This document shows, piece after piece, positions 23,130 to 35,640 of a stretch of 64,000 nt of DNA (position 1 is the stretch's first letter; each line of letters opens with the position of its first letter). Position numbers and translations under genes: made by a program. The notes beneath the pieces were generated by a model. It saw nothing but the letters and a program-made list of their open reading frames with translations, was not told the origin of the DNA and ran no database searches. The stretch spans positions 11,599,733-11,663,732 of the forward strand of contig ML677333.1 of NCBI GenBank assembly GCA_007922305.1, given 5' to 3'. This DNA comes from Dermatemys mawii (lineage: Eukaryota > Chordata > Testudines > Dermatemydidae).

Positions 23130-25370
23130 GGAAGTGGACACATGTTTCCCAATATTTAGCAAGCATCGTAACCACCCCAGTATCTGTTCATTGGCATTGT
23201 TTGGACATGCCATGTCTCATTGCAGAGAATACATCGGCTTAGTCATAGCATGGTGGATGCTTTGTGGAGGGATTTTTCTGGATGTAGAAATAAAACAGTT
23301 AAAATCTATCAGCGTCGACTGAGCATTTGTTCCAAAAGACCAGATTTCCAGAGGCCAAACACGCAACATACACTATTTTAGTTCCCAGGGGTCAACTTCA
23401 TTTGTCATTTCTATTTTTTGAATCCAGAATATGAATGGTTGGGAAGCAGTGCACATTACATACAGGGGATGGTATGCTACGCAGACTGGGAGTCTGTAAA
23501 CCAATCACTAATCAAATTTTAAAAATGCAAGACAACGAGACCTTGAAACAATAATTTAGTACAGACTATGCAGCATGCATAGGGAGAATATACCCAACTC
23601 AGGTTTATGAAAGATTTCTTCCTATATCTTTTCTCAGGATCCTTCTTGGGAACCAGAACTTGCAGGGCCAAAGTATGCAATTGGTTAGATATTAGCAGAT
23701 GAATCCCCACTACCACTTACTCTGTTCTTTTCTGTTCTCTATCGGTTCTTATGCTGCACTCATCACAATATACTCTGAGCATCTTCCAGGAGTGCATTAA
23801 GCTGAAAGTTTAAAAACATCTGTCATGTGTTTGTTCTCTCATCCTCTCCACAGGAGGAGAAGTGTGTGCATTGGAGTGTTTTGTTTTGGAATTTTTTATA
23901 CACGTACACATTGCTATAATGTTTATGTTAGAGAAGGCAAGGTTACAAAGGGCTGATATACAGGGTAATGTACCCTGGGCCCTGTTCTCAGAAGGGGAAC
24001 TGCAGAGTCCCAGACAGGGAAGGGTAAAGCATGAAGCCTGACACCTGATTGGGTGCACTCAGAGAGATCAATGGGAGCAACGGCAACTCACATCAGAGAG
24101 GAGGACTGGCAGGATCAGGCCTTATCTTTTCACCTTCCATGGCTTAAATCCAAATCCTATCTAGTGTTGCAAAGTGAAGAGAGTTTTCTGGACTTCTCCT
24201 AATCCGCAGTTTGTGACATCCAACCTACAGCACACTTCACTGTTTCTGTTTCAGGATAGTTCAGGACTAGAACAACAAGGTATTGCAGTGAAATGCTTTG
24301 GCAGAGTGGCTAGGGGGATGTTTGCATGTTGGCTGCCTACATTCACACCAGTGCCTGACTCAAACCAAGGCAAACCTTCCTAATATCTTGCATACAAACA
24401 TAATACATCTCAGGCACTTGTAGCTGAAAAACAGGGATCAAGAAGATTTCTGCAACAGGAAGTGAACAAAATGTACACTGCAGTTAGACTGCAGGGCATT
24501 CCATGTGCTATCTTCTCTTTCTCAGGGCCCAATTCTGTGAACATCACTCATCCTGACTAGCACCTTTTAACACAATCAGTTGCACCACTTTCAAAGAGAC
24601 CACTTTATCTGGTAAGAAACTACCCATCATGAGTAAACATGGGTGGAATTTGGCCCTCAATTAAAAGATAAAGTTGCTGTTTCCATACTGCAAGTTTTCA
24701 TACAGGTTCTATTTCTTAGCACTCTTTAAAGAGTTAAATGGCTGGGACAGATCAAGGAAAGGACGGCATAATGCCTCTAGGCCTAAAACTTTGATAACTG
24801 TGTTTTTGGAGCTGATCATTCTCCCTCTTGAACTTAAAAGTGGATTGCTATAGCAAAATGGAGATGCAGGTCCCATACCCTTTCTGTGGGACAACCATTA
24901 GAGGGAAACATTACTCACAAAGTTGTTAGGTCATAACAGAGCTCAATTCTGTCTGTCTCCAGTTTAGTCAATGAGAATTTGGCCATTAACTTAAACAGGA
25001 ACAAGCTTCAGAATTTGACTTGTTCAAGTATGTTTTTGCAAAAATAAAACAATTTACTATTAACTCATGCACTGGTTTCACTTAAATGTTATTTTTTTCT
25101 GTTTTTATTATTATCACACCATAAATTGCACTTGCTCTACTGTGAAAATGATTTTAACGGAGACCCTCTGGGTACATAACCACAGTTCCCTAGAAATTTG
25201 TCTCAGATAAACAACAATAAAGATAGCACATTCAGTTTTCTTCAGGTGACATTTCCACTATAATGGTTGCTATTCTGTGTTTTATTGTTCAATTTGTAAC
25301 TGCTAACATCTTGTAAACCTAGAATGATTTGGAAGATAAAACACTTTCTGAATTTTAGAGCAGCTAAAAC
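23130..25370. other. Mostly unassigned; worn repeat near 23826-23960
   Basis: No gene. The block 23826-23960 (GTGCATTGGAGTGTTTTG ... TTAGAGAAGGCAAGGTTACA) resembles 41180-41290 (GTGGAGTGTCTTGTGTTG ... ACAGAAGGCAAGGTCAAAG), suggesting two copies of an unnamed interspersed repeat. Confidence 0.4.
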
Positions 25371-25427
25371 ACTAAAGACTTAAATCTCAAGAAGCTTTCT
25401 CTTATCATTTTCAGAAACTGGGGATTT
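25371..25427 (+). repeat. 57-bp dispersed repeat, copy 2 (unknown family)
   Basis: It matches 18502-18558 with four substitutions and no gaps. It is followed about 60 bp later by AAACATTTACACTTGTG, which echoes the downstream flank of copy 1. Confidence 0.85.
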
Positions 25428-26588
25428 CAGAAACGGGGTTTTAAAAATATCATTGTAACTAGAGAAAAAACAAAGGCACCCAAACATTTACACTTGTGTG
25501 GGCAAGAAAGATACCTTTATTTCCTCCCACTCCCCAAGACATGATCTGAAACCTATTCCGCCTGTCCCATCAGATCCCTTAGATTTCCGTGGAAAGTGTG
25601 CCTGAGCAAGGACTGCAGCCATGTTCTTTGGGAAGCAGAGAGTAAAACAGTCCCTTTGTCTTTGCCAACCCTATGTGGAGACAAACAATATGCAATAAGT
25701 CAGAAAGATTTTACTTATCAGAGCCTTAGACAACCATTTGTCAGTACTTAATGGTATTGCTGGATGACTCATTCCCATTTCTAATACCTATAAATACAGG
25801 GCATGTGTAGGAACATACTGTCTACATTGATTTTAATCTGGTCTTTTTTTGTGCTGCATACAAATAGCTTAAAATGAACCCAATCAGATAAGCAGAGCAG
25901 AAAATGATTGTACAGTCACATACGGTAGGCCTTGAAAAGGCCAAAGAGAATACACAGCACAGAAATACTGATGTAGTCAAAAATCACTCATCAAGGGTGA
26001 TTCCAGTTTCCTCAGTACCTAGCTTGTAACTCAGCTAGGCACAGCAAATCTCGGCCACAGAGTGGGTAGAAGTATTTTCCATTCCCAAGCTAAGTAGTTC
26101 CCATGTCTCCATGGGGAGGAAGAACTAGAAGGGCTGCTTAGTTGCAGATCCATTAATTTATTTGTTCTCCCCACCTCACTCCCAAAGAGCTGAGCCCCGT
26201 GCCCTAGAGGAGTGCATACCCTTACCATGCCCCCTTGTACCAGCAAAAGTGGAAGCAGGTTTTGCCTCTTGCCTCTAAGGAAGAATGTGTATCTAATATT
26301 ATAGCTGGACAAGAAATATCAGAGTTTTAGTTTAACGTTTCTCCTATCCCAAAATAACTCTGAAAAATTTTGAGATTTTTCATGAACCAATAACATAAAA
26401 ATATGGGACATTTTGATCATTTCAAAACTTTTTTCTGCCCAATTTTTTTTCGAATCAAGCATTTCATTGGAAATGACCCTCTCATGAACAGTTTTGGTTT
26501 TGATGAACTGACATTTTCCAGCTAAAAAAAGTTTCATCAAAACCTTCCCTACCAGCTCTATCTAATATAGAGATGACATGCAACTCTG
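25428..26588. other. No recognised feature
   Basis: Unassigned sequence. Short frames only, none with a recognisable domain. Confidence 0.5.
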
Positions 26589-26609
26589 CAAATAATAATA
26601 ATAATAATG
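26589..26609 (+). repeat. (AAT)n microsatellite
   Basis: Six uninterrupted AAT units. Confidence 0.9.
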
Positions 26610-26790
26610 CACCCTCCATAACCATCAGTCCCTGCATACCTTAGGGGAAAAAGCAAATGGATGAAGAGTAACTGCCTCAAATTTAATTCCAAAGTACTGT
26701 AGTGGGAGGAGGAGGAGTGAAATACATGCAGGGAGCTTCCCAAAATGTTAACTCAGCCACCAGTTGAGGACATTCAGACCCATTGCCATG

Positions 26791-26986
26791 GGGGAGGGAT
26801 AAGTCAGTGGTTTGAGACTTGGTCTGCTAAACGCAGGGTTGTGAGCTCAGTCCTTGAGGGGCCATTTAGAGATCTGGGGCAAAAATCTGTTGGATGATTT
26901 AATTGGATTGTTGGATTGCTCCTGCTTTGAGCAGGGGGTTGGACTAGATGACCTCCTGAGATCCCTTCCAACCCTGATATTCTGCA
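26791..26986 (+). mobile_element. tRNA-derived SINE with CR1-type 3' tail (turtle PolIII SINE family)
   Basis: The head GGGGAGGGATAAGTCAGTGG carries an A-box-like element, and GGGTTGTGAGCTCAGTCC stands where the B box (GGTTCRANTCC) belongs. The tail GAGCAGGGGGTTGGACTAGA through CCTTCCAACCCTGATATTCT is the CR1 LINE 3' end, the part recognised by CR1 reverse transcriptase. Turtle SINEs with this head-and-tail layout are known, and this is the strongest taxonomic clue in the window. The B box has drifted, so transcription is unlikely. Confidence 0.85.
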
Positions 26987-27489
26987 AAGTCAGAGTAGTC
27001 TTTATGACTCAGATGTCCAATGTCTAATCCTCTTTTCATTCACACTAGTGTAAATCAGGAGTAACTCCATGAAAGCCAACAATTACACGTGTGAAAAACA
27101 GTGTACATGAGAGAAGATTCAAGATCACAAATGGCAACAAGGGAGAGAATTGAATATTGCCCTATCTGCCTGATCAAGAGGCTGTCCCTTTTTCTCTTTG
27201 AGGGATGGTCATTTACCATTTTGAACCACGTCTTATCACCTCCAGACTATCCAACTGTAGTTCACGCCACCTGGAGAAGAAGAATGCAACTTGTAAGGCA
27301 TGCAGCAGTTTGCAGTCCACCATCGGTCTACCTCTCCAATGCGCCATGTGCATCCCTGTTTGCTTCTGACCTGCATTACAAATCCTGATCCCAGCCAGAC
27401 CCTATTCAAATCAAGATGCCCTCCCTGCATCTTCATTAAAGATCCCTCCCTCAGAAATAGCCCTATCTTACAGCAGCTTTCGATGGGGA

Positions 27490-27572
27490 CGGTGATAGAT
27501 AAGAAGAGAGAAGGATCCAGAGAAAGAGAAAGGGAAGAGAAGGCAGAGGGAAGAAAATCCTGGAGATAGAAA
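27490..27572 (+). repeat. Purine-rich (GA/GAA) low-complexity tract
   Basis: About 80 bases of mostly A and G, with GAGAAAGAGAAAGGGAAGAG at its centre. Confidence 0.7.
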
Positions 27573-30500
27573 GCAAAACCATCCCCTTCCATGGAATAAC
27601 CCATTTTACAAGGGAAGGATCTCAGAGTTCTTCATGAAGATGTCCTAGGAGCAGGGAGGAAATTTTCTATATTCACAGAAAAGTTGCCCCAAAGCCTAGC
27701 AGATCCTCCAAAATTCATGTAATTCCAGAGCCATCTGCATAAATGTTATCTATCCCAGAGGTAGTTTTACCCCTGCCAGCACTCCTGGCTCCTTGCCTGC
27801 ACGGCTCCATTGAGGCCACACTGGCAGGGACCCACTCCGACCAGAGTTCCCTGAGGAGGACAGGTGATATCCTGCAGAAAAGTTCGAGCTGGGGGCTACA
27901 TTCATCTCTACTTGCAAACTCATCCAAATTGGAGAGGGAGGAGGATGTGCACCTCCCCAAGCCAGCTTCACTGCTATCCTGTCCTCGTGATATTCTTTAG
28001 CCTGGCACGGACCCTGCACTTCATGGAGAGTCCCTGGCAGGGTCTTGGGGGCAGAGGTGGTAGAAAGTGGTGCTATAGAGAAAGGCAGCCATACCTGACC
28101 CTCACCAACTCAGCTTCTGCACAGAGGGGCTCAGATTGCCCATGGAAGACCCTCTGCCCAGATCTCAGGAGAAAGAAGGAGAGCGAGTTAGTGTGATCTG
28201 GGAGACAGGAGAGAAATCAGATAAGGATATGCTTAAAGATAAATAAATGGGTATGTAGGACACAGAGACTGAAAGGATAATCACTTCAGAGATAGGTTAG
28301 AGAGAATATTAGTGAGAAAAATGTTGAAGATTTTTAAAGGAATTTTTGTTAAGACAAAACAATATTTATTGTGTCTTTCTAATGATGCAGCCTAATTTGT
28401 TTAGCCATTAAATAAAAATAAGCAAAAGGCAAACATCTGTGGTAAAATAATCTGTTTCCCTGATGCTAAATTATTGCTAGTGGCAAATATTTTCTCTATT
28501 TGTTGCAATGAAAGTTTAATTTTAATTAAATGATAAAATGTTGAAACACAGTTTTGAAATAGGCTGCTAGCTGCCTGGCTTTCACAGTAATTGTCATCTG
28601 GAGTAAGCCTCCAAAAGTGAACAAACAAATTATCTTACAAATGAGTATGATATTAACGCTCCAGACTTCAACTGGTACAATTTAAAATCCACATTGTTTA
28701 TTGAAAATCCATTGCTTGAAGCCCCCCTAGTTTATTAAAAATAAAAAAAATCTTCTGATTTGCATATGTTGTATTTTTTCTTCCTGTGGAGCTAAGATTT
28801 GGTTCTCCATCCATACATTCTGCAGCAGCTAACTTCTATTTATTTAAAAGAGATATTTAATAAAAAGCCCCACATACAGAAGAGAGAGATAAGAGTTATT
28901 GCAATCAAACGTCTGGATTCCCCGCCCCCTGTCCCCCCAAAAAGGCACATTTTTTTCTAGGGCTTTGGAAGATATTTTGACTAAAGCTCTAGCTTTCCAC
29001 TGAGCAATACCTGATGACATCTGAGGGTTCATTTTGCATGTTGAAACACGCCCACTCCATTCATATGAACAATGTGTTGCATCTTTAAAAGACTAAAATT
29101 GCAGGATTTATGTATTTATAGTAACTGTTGAAACGCAACTGAGGCCAAACCTATAATAGGTGTAATGTGGTTTAGCTTGGAACCTCCTTAAAGACAGGGG
29201 ATTTCCACTTTAGCTTTGTGAATATTACAAAAAGCCCTAACTGAACAATTAGGCGGGGCAGGGGAGTTCTAGATCCAGCACTTATCATAGCTGCAATGTG
29301 AGTAGCTGCTTACCTCCATTGTTGTAGGTGGGGAATTACATGACTCATGGGGATTTGTCATGGGCTCCTTCTCTAGGAGTGAAATTCAAAACAGGGTTTA
29401 TGTGGGACTGAAGTGATATGCTGGAACTGCGAATGGGGATGCATTTCACCTTTGGCCCCTGGTTCACATCTGGCCTTGAAATGTTAGTGACTGGAAGCTG
29501 TAAACATCTGAGGGATGTTAATGACCTCTGTGTTTGAGTTGATGCTCTCAAACTAATTGCTAATGGGTACATGCTTTTATCTGAAAGGTATTATAGCATG
29601 ATTCTATTTATTAATTAGTCTCTAATCTAACATGTTGAATATAAATGTGGCTTGGGGAGAATCGCAATGGATAAAAAAAAGACAATTTAAAATTATGGAC
29701 TATGTCTACTTCCCCAGTGCAAAGGGAAGAGATGAGAAGAAGAATCAGGTTAGACAGTCTTTGGAAACCTGCATTGCAGCATGATGAGTAAGCTAACTAG
29801 CTAAACACTTCTGATACCTGTGTACTGCTAGCCACTTTAAATGAAGCATGAAACAGAAATACAGACAAGCATGAAGAAAGTGGAACATGGGGGATACGAT
29901 TGTAGCAGCAAAAATGAAGAAACAGCAAATAGGTAAAGGAAGAAACAAAGAAGGACATTTTGGAGATCATAGGTAAGCTGAAGTAGGCTTGGCCTGTTTA
30001 AAGCTAAGAGACTATAAATATTATGACAGACGGCCAAATCCTGGCCTAAATTACATCCTGTGTAATCCCATGGTACCAGAATCTATATTTTCTTAATCTG
30101 GTGTAGATCTACTGACTCCACTGGAGTAAATCCAGATCCATGTAAGTGTGAGTGAGTCAAGAATCAGACATACTGACTTTAGTAAGGTCACTTAGGGCAT
30201 GAATGCACAGAATTTGGCACAGAGCATGGAAGTCTAGGTAATGTTAAGGAGGAGACAATGGAGAAAACAGATATAAAATATTGTAATTTTTGTAAAGGAA
30301 GATCAGGAGTCTTCAGCAGTTAGAGACACAAAAATAGAATGAGAATTTAGTTATGCTTACACAACAAAAATGATGCAAAAAAGAGAGACGAACTGCTAAA
30401 TATAATCTTACCAGGAGAGAAACAGAGATGAAGACCAACTGAAATAAAATATAAAATAGTTTATTTTCTTGGGGTAATGTATGTGGTTTTATGAGACACT

Positions 30501-30985
30501 ATACACCTTGCAGTGTGATTTAATTAGATGAATAACTCTGTATTATTATGCAACCACATAATCATGATAGAATTTGACTTATTTACTTTTAACCACAATT
30601 AAGAACTAATAAAAGGTTCAAGGAGTTATCTAACGTAGGTTTTCTATTTCTTTTTGAAGACTTTGGAATCATTTGAAAACAGAGAATTGATCTTTTGCAC
30701 AAACAATAAAAAATTCAAAGCAAACTGCCAAAGCTAATAAAACTGAAATTGAATTGTAGAACCATACAATCCTGAACAAATAAATGAGTAATATAAATTA
30801 GTATTTAATGCCAAATATATGTATTTTAACTATTTTCAGCTGCTTTCAGATATACTAGCTGAAATCTAGTTTATATTGGTTTGTGGGATATTTTAATAAT
30901 GTGCAGTATGAACATTAATTTAAATGATTTGAATTGTCACCAACCAACAGGAAATGTTCTGATAATACTTTCAAGACTTTCATGC
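27573..30985. other. No recognised gene or transposon
   Basis: About 3.4 kb. The part 27700-28200 is GC-richer with overlapping frames of up to 110 codons on both strands but no recognisable domain. The part 28300-28640 is AT-rich with TAATTTTAATTAAA-type sites; see findings. A worn CTGGAGTAAATCC-type repeat lies at 30030-30150. Confidence 0.4.
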
Positions 30986-31560
30986 TTATGATTTTAACTC
31001 TGGTTGCTCTTCTTTATCCACATATGACCAATCCTCTATTAATCCATCTGTGCTCTTGACCTTAATGATATCATGTTGCAGTGAGTTCTGCAAGCTATTT
31101 GGGCAGAGTGTAAAAAAAGAAATTCCTTCTATTAGTTTTAAATTTGCTTTCAATGTCCTTGGATGTCCCCTTATTCTTGTACTGAGAGAAAAGGTGAAAA
31201 GAATCACCCCATCTGCCTTCTCTGGATCTTTACTTGTTCTGCATCTCTCTCCATATTATTTATTTCCTCTCTAATGTAAATTCCATTTTCAGTCTGTCTT
31301 TTACTGATGTTTTCCCATGTCTTTAATCATTCTTGTTGCCTCCTTCTGAACCCCCCTATATTTTTGCTATAACCTTTTTGAGACAGGGTAGTCAGAACTG
31401 AAGACAATAGTCCAGTGAGGTCATATCAGTGACTTATATGTTGGCATATTTTCAGTATTATTCCACTCCTTATGCATCTTGGTTGTTTTTTTCATCACGG
31501 CTGCACATTCAGCATAGGTCTTAACAGATTGCATGGTAATACCTAGATCTTTTTCTTTTT
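30986..31560 (-). mobile_element. CR1-like LINE, ORF2 C-terminus
   Basis: The minus strand encodes STRIRGHPRTLKANLKL and GISFFTLCPNSLQNSLQHDI, matching the conserved C-terminal block of CR1-like ORF2 (TRGHxxKL...FFTQRVVNxWNSLP). The upstream part to 31560 holds the antisense of the segment just before it. It is an old 5'-truncated copy with stops. A related C-terminus is at 50757-51560. Confidence 0.75.
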
Positions 31561-31579
31561 TAATGCAGGATGAAGATAT

Positions 31580-31800
31580 ATCCTAGTGGGCAGGGTCATG
31601 AACTAGACTACAAGAAACCTGGCTTCAATTCCTAGTACTAACCCTACTTCGCTGTATGACTTCAAGCAAGTCACTTCTCTTCTTGTACGTCAGCTTCCCC
31701 ATCTGTAAAATAGAGATAACAATATTGAACTGATTTGTGATTGATGAATGAAAAGCACTTTGTAAGACCTTGGCATTATTATTATTCCTGCATTTTCCAT
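31580..31800 (+). repeat. MIR-type SINE, nearly full length
   Basis: It runs from AGTGGGCAGGGTCATGAACT through AACCTGGCTTCAATTCC, GTATGACTTCAAGCAAGTCA and CTTCCCCATCTGTAAAATAG to AAGCACTTTGTAAGACCTTG. This is the MIR order from tRNA-like head through core to tail. Confidence 0.75.
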
Positions 31801-32619
31801 TCAATTTAGAATCCAGTAAAGTGTTCAAGTAACTTGGTTCTGGGCCATTATTGTTATAGGTAATAATTGTCACTAAACATACAGTAGTGAAAGGTGCAAC
31901 ATAAATGTAACTAATTTTTGACCATTTCCTTGTATTACTAGATCACCAGACTGAAACAGGAAGTTATATTACAGATGTTTGCTTACAGTATATTTTTTGT
32001 CTTAACTACAACTGCTGTATATACCCAATCTGGTAAGACAGTGTACATTCTTTAGCTGACTGCAGTTCATCAGTAAAGCTCACTTTCTATTCAAGCATAG
32101 GGCATTATCAAAGAGTCTAGGAATTTTTTCAGTGCAGGGTGAAGTGTTAAATCTTCATACACAGTAGAGATAGCAAGTAACACTTCTATAGGAGTATGGA
32201 AAGGACTGAAGTTACAGATGACTCACCATAAGGGCTTTTCGCCTTTTTTTTCTTCCAGAAAAGCCAATTTGGCAGACAAGTAGGAAAGCTGGAAGCTTTT
32301 AGTTCTCCCTGATAGCCTAACGAAATACCTAGTACAGATGCAGGGAGCCAGCTTAAAAGCATGGTGTCTGATAAGATGAGATACTGAGAATCAAGGAAAA
32401 AAACGTGGTGCCTGCTGAGTTGAAACGGAAGTAAGGTTAAAAGGAGGTGTTCACAGCTCCAAACAGACTGCACAGGGACTAAGGAAAGAGTGTCAGGTGA
32501 AAAATGAAAATTGCTGTTTGCTATAGTTTCAGAAGAGAAACTGGAGCGGCTGATGTGTTCAAAAATGAAAAGTCACAGTTCATAGTCAATTTCATGCTCT
32601 ATTCATCTTATAAAGGAAA
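31801..32619. other. No recognised feature
   Basis: Unassigned. The 95-codon minus frame at 32186-32473 has no domain. Confidence 0.5.
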
Positions 32620-32766
32620 AGTACTGAAGCACATGCATAACTAAGTAGGTAATAGTCCCATTAAAGGCAATGGGGATGCTCATAAGTACTCACTGCCTTC
32701 AGTTGGACTACACGCCTGCTTTCAGTTATGCACATGCTTAAATGCTTTCCTGGAGCAAGGCCCACA
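32620..32766. repeat. Foldback MITE-like repeat
   Basis: ACATGCATAACTAAGTAGGT, AGTCCCATTAAAGGCAATGG and, reversed, CAGTTATGCACATGCTTAAA make a loosely palindromic unit of the family at 5550, 39000 and 41930. Confidence 0.5.
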
Positions 32767-33709
32767 TTCAACACCGCTAGTCCTAGACTTCCCATTAGGT
32801 TATGCAAATAACTTTCTCGATGAATTAAGTCAAAGTTATTACAACTTCTATGATATAAATCATTTCACTGGTACGGCTCCTTTCCTGTCTGTCCCATACA
32901 ATTGTGTAGACAGATTCAAATAAACTAAGTCAGCAAAACCTGCTAGGATTTAATCACATTATAGAGGTCAAGAGCAACTGGTTATCCTGGTATATTTTGA
33001 AGAGCAGGGAGATGTACAAAGCACATGAGACTTTCTTAAACTAGAAGAAAGCTAAAGAGATTACACCCACCCAACTAAACTGTCTTCATTCTGTAATGCT
33101 ATTACTTGCCGTGACTGCTCCCTGGAATTACTATTAGCACCAGCAGGGAGCCAATAGTGGGAGATAGAGACAGATATATTACCCCTCGCCCCTTTAATGT
33201 ATTTGACATCCTCGAGAAAATGACTATTTCTGAGTCCAGCAAGACACTCGTAGCAGGAGGATAAGAGAAAACTGCAGAAAGAGAAAAGACAGTTGTTCTC
33301 TTTTCTATACTAAGCATTCCAAACCTCCCGTAACTCCTGAAGTATTTTTAAATACCTCTACATTTTAAATAAACTAAGAAAAAAATGTTTCCTTGCTCTA
33401 ACACAATATGGTTTGAAATCATGCAGCTGGATCTCTGGCTTATTGTTCAAAGTCCCACCCTTTAAGCTATCATTTGTAGAGACGTAAAAGACGTAGAGGG
33501 ACTAAGGGGGTGGGGATTCTGATACTTGTTTAAGTCTATTTGGGTTTTTCTGATAAGTTGAAGAGACAACCATGGTATTTATGTAGAAATCTATGCAGGA
33601 GGGACTATGAACTAAGTAATACGGGTGTTTTTGCAGGTCAGAGACTATGTTTTTGCTTAAGAATGCTTGGTGTTTTTCATTTATAGATCAAAAGTATTTA
33701 AAAGGCAAA
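32767..33709. other. No recognised feature
   Basis: Unassigned, with short frames only. Confidence 0.5.
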
Positions 33710-33795
33710 TCTAATTATTCCCATTTTACTGGCAAGGAAACTGAAGCACAGATGAAATGACTTGCCAAAGGCCACACAGAAAAGCTGAGAATAGA
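33710..33795 (-). repeat. MIR-type SINE fragment, antisense
   Basis: ATTATTCCCATTTTACTGGC, AAGGAAACTGAAGCACAGAT and GACTTGCCAAAGGCCACACA follow the reverse-complement MIR tail. Confidence 0.65.
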
Positions 33796-33799
33796 GCCT

Positions 33800-33873
33800 G
33801 GGGTAAAATCCTTACTCCACTGAGGTCAATGGGACTTCTACCATTGACTTCAGTGGGGCTAGGATTTTGCCCC
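33800..33873. mobile_element. Foldback MITE, 74 bp with 33-bp arms
   Basis: Arm 33800-33832 begins GGGGTAAAATCC and the reverse complement of 33841-33873 begins GGGGCAAAATCC. The arms match at 28 of 33 positions around an 8-bp loop. Related copies are at 37658-37731 and 63121-63200. The superfamily is unknown. Confidence 0.75.
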
Positions 33874-35479
33874 ATGTCTCCCAGGATGCCCCAGTTCTCT
33901 CTCCAGTGTCTGACAGTGTCTCCCTTACTTTGGGTCTTGCAAATAAAATATACCAAAGAAAACACCATCAGGATTAGCTGATAACATGGCAGCAAGAACA
34001 CACATGTGGTCAAACATATTGCTGAGGACTGGGTGAAATCCTGAACAGGAATCAGAAAACATACCTAACTTGTGCAATCGCAAATTTTTCTGAAAGAAAA
34101 CATAGCAAGAAGCCTTCCAAAATAAAATGCCTATCAGATGGGTGCTTGAACCAGCAACTAGAAAATATCCTTACTGCCCAAACTAATCCTTAGTGACAAC
34201 TGTTACTGCAACATATATGAGCTGATCTGCTTGCTTGTGATGGGCAAAAACACTACGTTACAAATCAAAGACTTACATCATGTCTTATCCAGGGAAAAAA
34301 TTGCTTTTCACAGATGGCTTCTAGGTCTAATTCTTCCAGTGACTGTTGATTTAGTTGTTTTGTTTGTTTTAAAAGCCCAACCGTGCAAACAACTGTAAAT
34401 CGTTATACAAAAATAAATGGTGTGTTAGCTGTAGAAGACACTTATTTATTTATAAAGCACCTTCATTTACAGCAGAGTTTCCTACTGCATTAAACAAAGC
34501 AGGGCTGGGGGGTGGGGTAGACAAAAGCTACTCATAAAGCTGAGTCACAGACTGTAAAAACATGAGCTTGCGGAGTTATGCTGAGATGGACCCAGAGAGA
34601 TGGCTGTGACATTTAGTGGCTGCAATACCACTGGAACAGTAACTCCTCCAGAGGAAGTGGTAATGTGCTTACTCAAATTTTCTACCCTCCCTCAGGTTCC
34701 TGCATTGACAATCTGAAAGTGTTCAGCAGGCCTAAATCTGGAGACAGTAATGCTCCCCCACTTCCTTACTCAGGAAGCTTTAAATTACAAAGGATGGGTC
34801 ACTTAAATTACTGCTCACTCAGTTCCCTGCTTCAAACATCAGCAAATGGCTGTGATAAAATATATGGATGCTACAATAATAATTGTGTTACCTTGACATA
34901 TCTGCAGCTACTGCATCACACTTCCTCACATACAGTATATTTGGTAAAAGGTTTTAGAAGCACAAATATTTATAAGTACTTGCAAGCACTAATTTAGGTA
35001 CTGATGCTATGTTCAGGCATTGATCAAATTAACCACAAAGCTTTCCCCGGAGGAAAAAATATTGCCCACTGTACGCACCAAGCAAAATGTGTTTGTGAAT
35101 AAGCAACAAGAGGTAGAAACAAGTTTGGTAGCTTCTACAAGGCGATTCAGAGAGTTGTAATGCTTGTGTAGGTGATTCTAGTTTCTACCTCCCTTTTTAA
35201 TGAAAATGAGCCACATAACCTTTATATTAAGGTAACATCCAAAGTCCCCAATCAAGGAATGACTTGCTCCCCATTCTAGGAATTAGAAGTCACAGTGCTT
35301 TATCCAAACATCCCTGAATTTTAAGGTAATTGGGGGAGGGGCAGGTTCACTATTTATATCTGAATTTTGCTGCATGGTTCCATCCCTCATAATTATCTAG
35401 TCCTGTTCCAGTTCACATGCACAGAGTGTTATCCTTCCCTCTGCTGGGTCACAGCTTTTAATAGCAAGACTGCCAAGCT
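33874..35479. other. No recognised feature
   Basis: Unassigned. The 110-codon frame at 34665-34997 has no domain. Confidence 0.5.
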
Positions 35480-35640
35480 CTTATCTAACACTAACACTTT
35501 TCATCCTTTGAACTCAAAGTGTTTTACAAGGAAGGTAAATGTCATTCACCCAGTTTTACAGAGAAACTCAGGTACAGACAGGAAGGAGAATGGACTTTCC
35601 CAAGAGCAGCCAGCAGGTCAAAGCTGAGGGTCCCACAAGT
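35480..35640 (-). repeat. MIR-type SINE fragment, antisense, diverged
   Basis: TTTGAACTCAAAGTGTTTTA, CACCCAGTTTTACAGAGAAA and CTCAGGTACAGACAGGAAG follow the reverse-complement MIR order at low identity. Confidence 0.5.

Noticed and set aside
26791..26870. Functional tRNA gene
   Set aside because: The tRNA-like head is joined to a CR1 tail, the B box is degraded and no cloverleaf is evident. It is a SINE.
27700..28200. Coding exon in the GC-richer patch
   Set aside because: Overlapping frames on both strands have no domain, and no convincing splice-site arrangement was seen.
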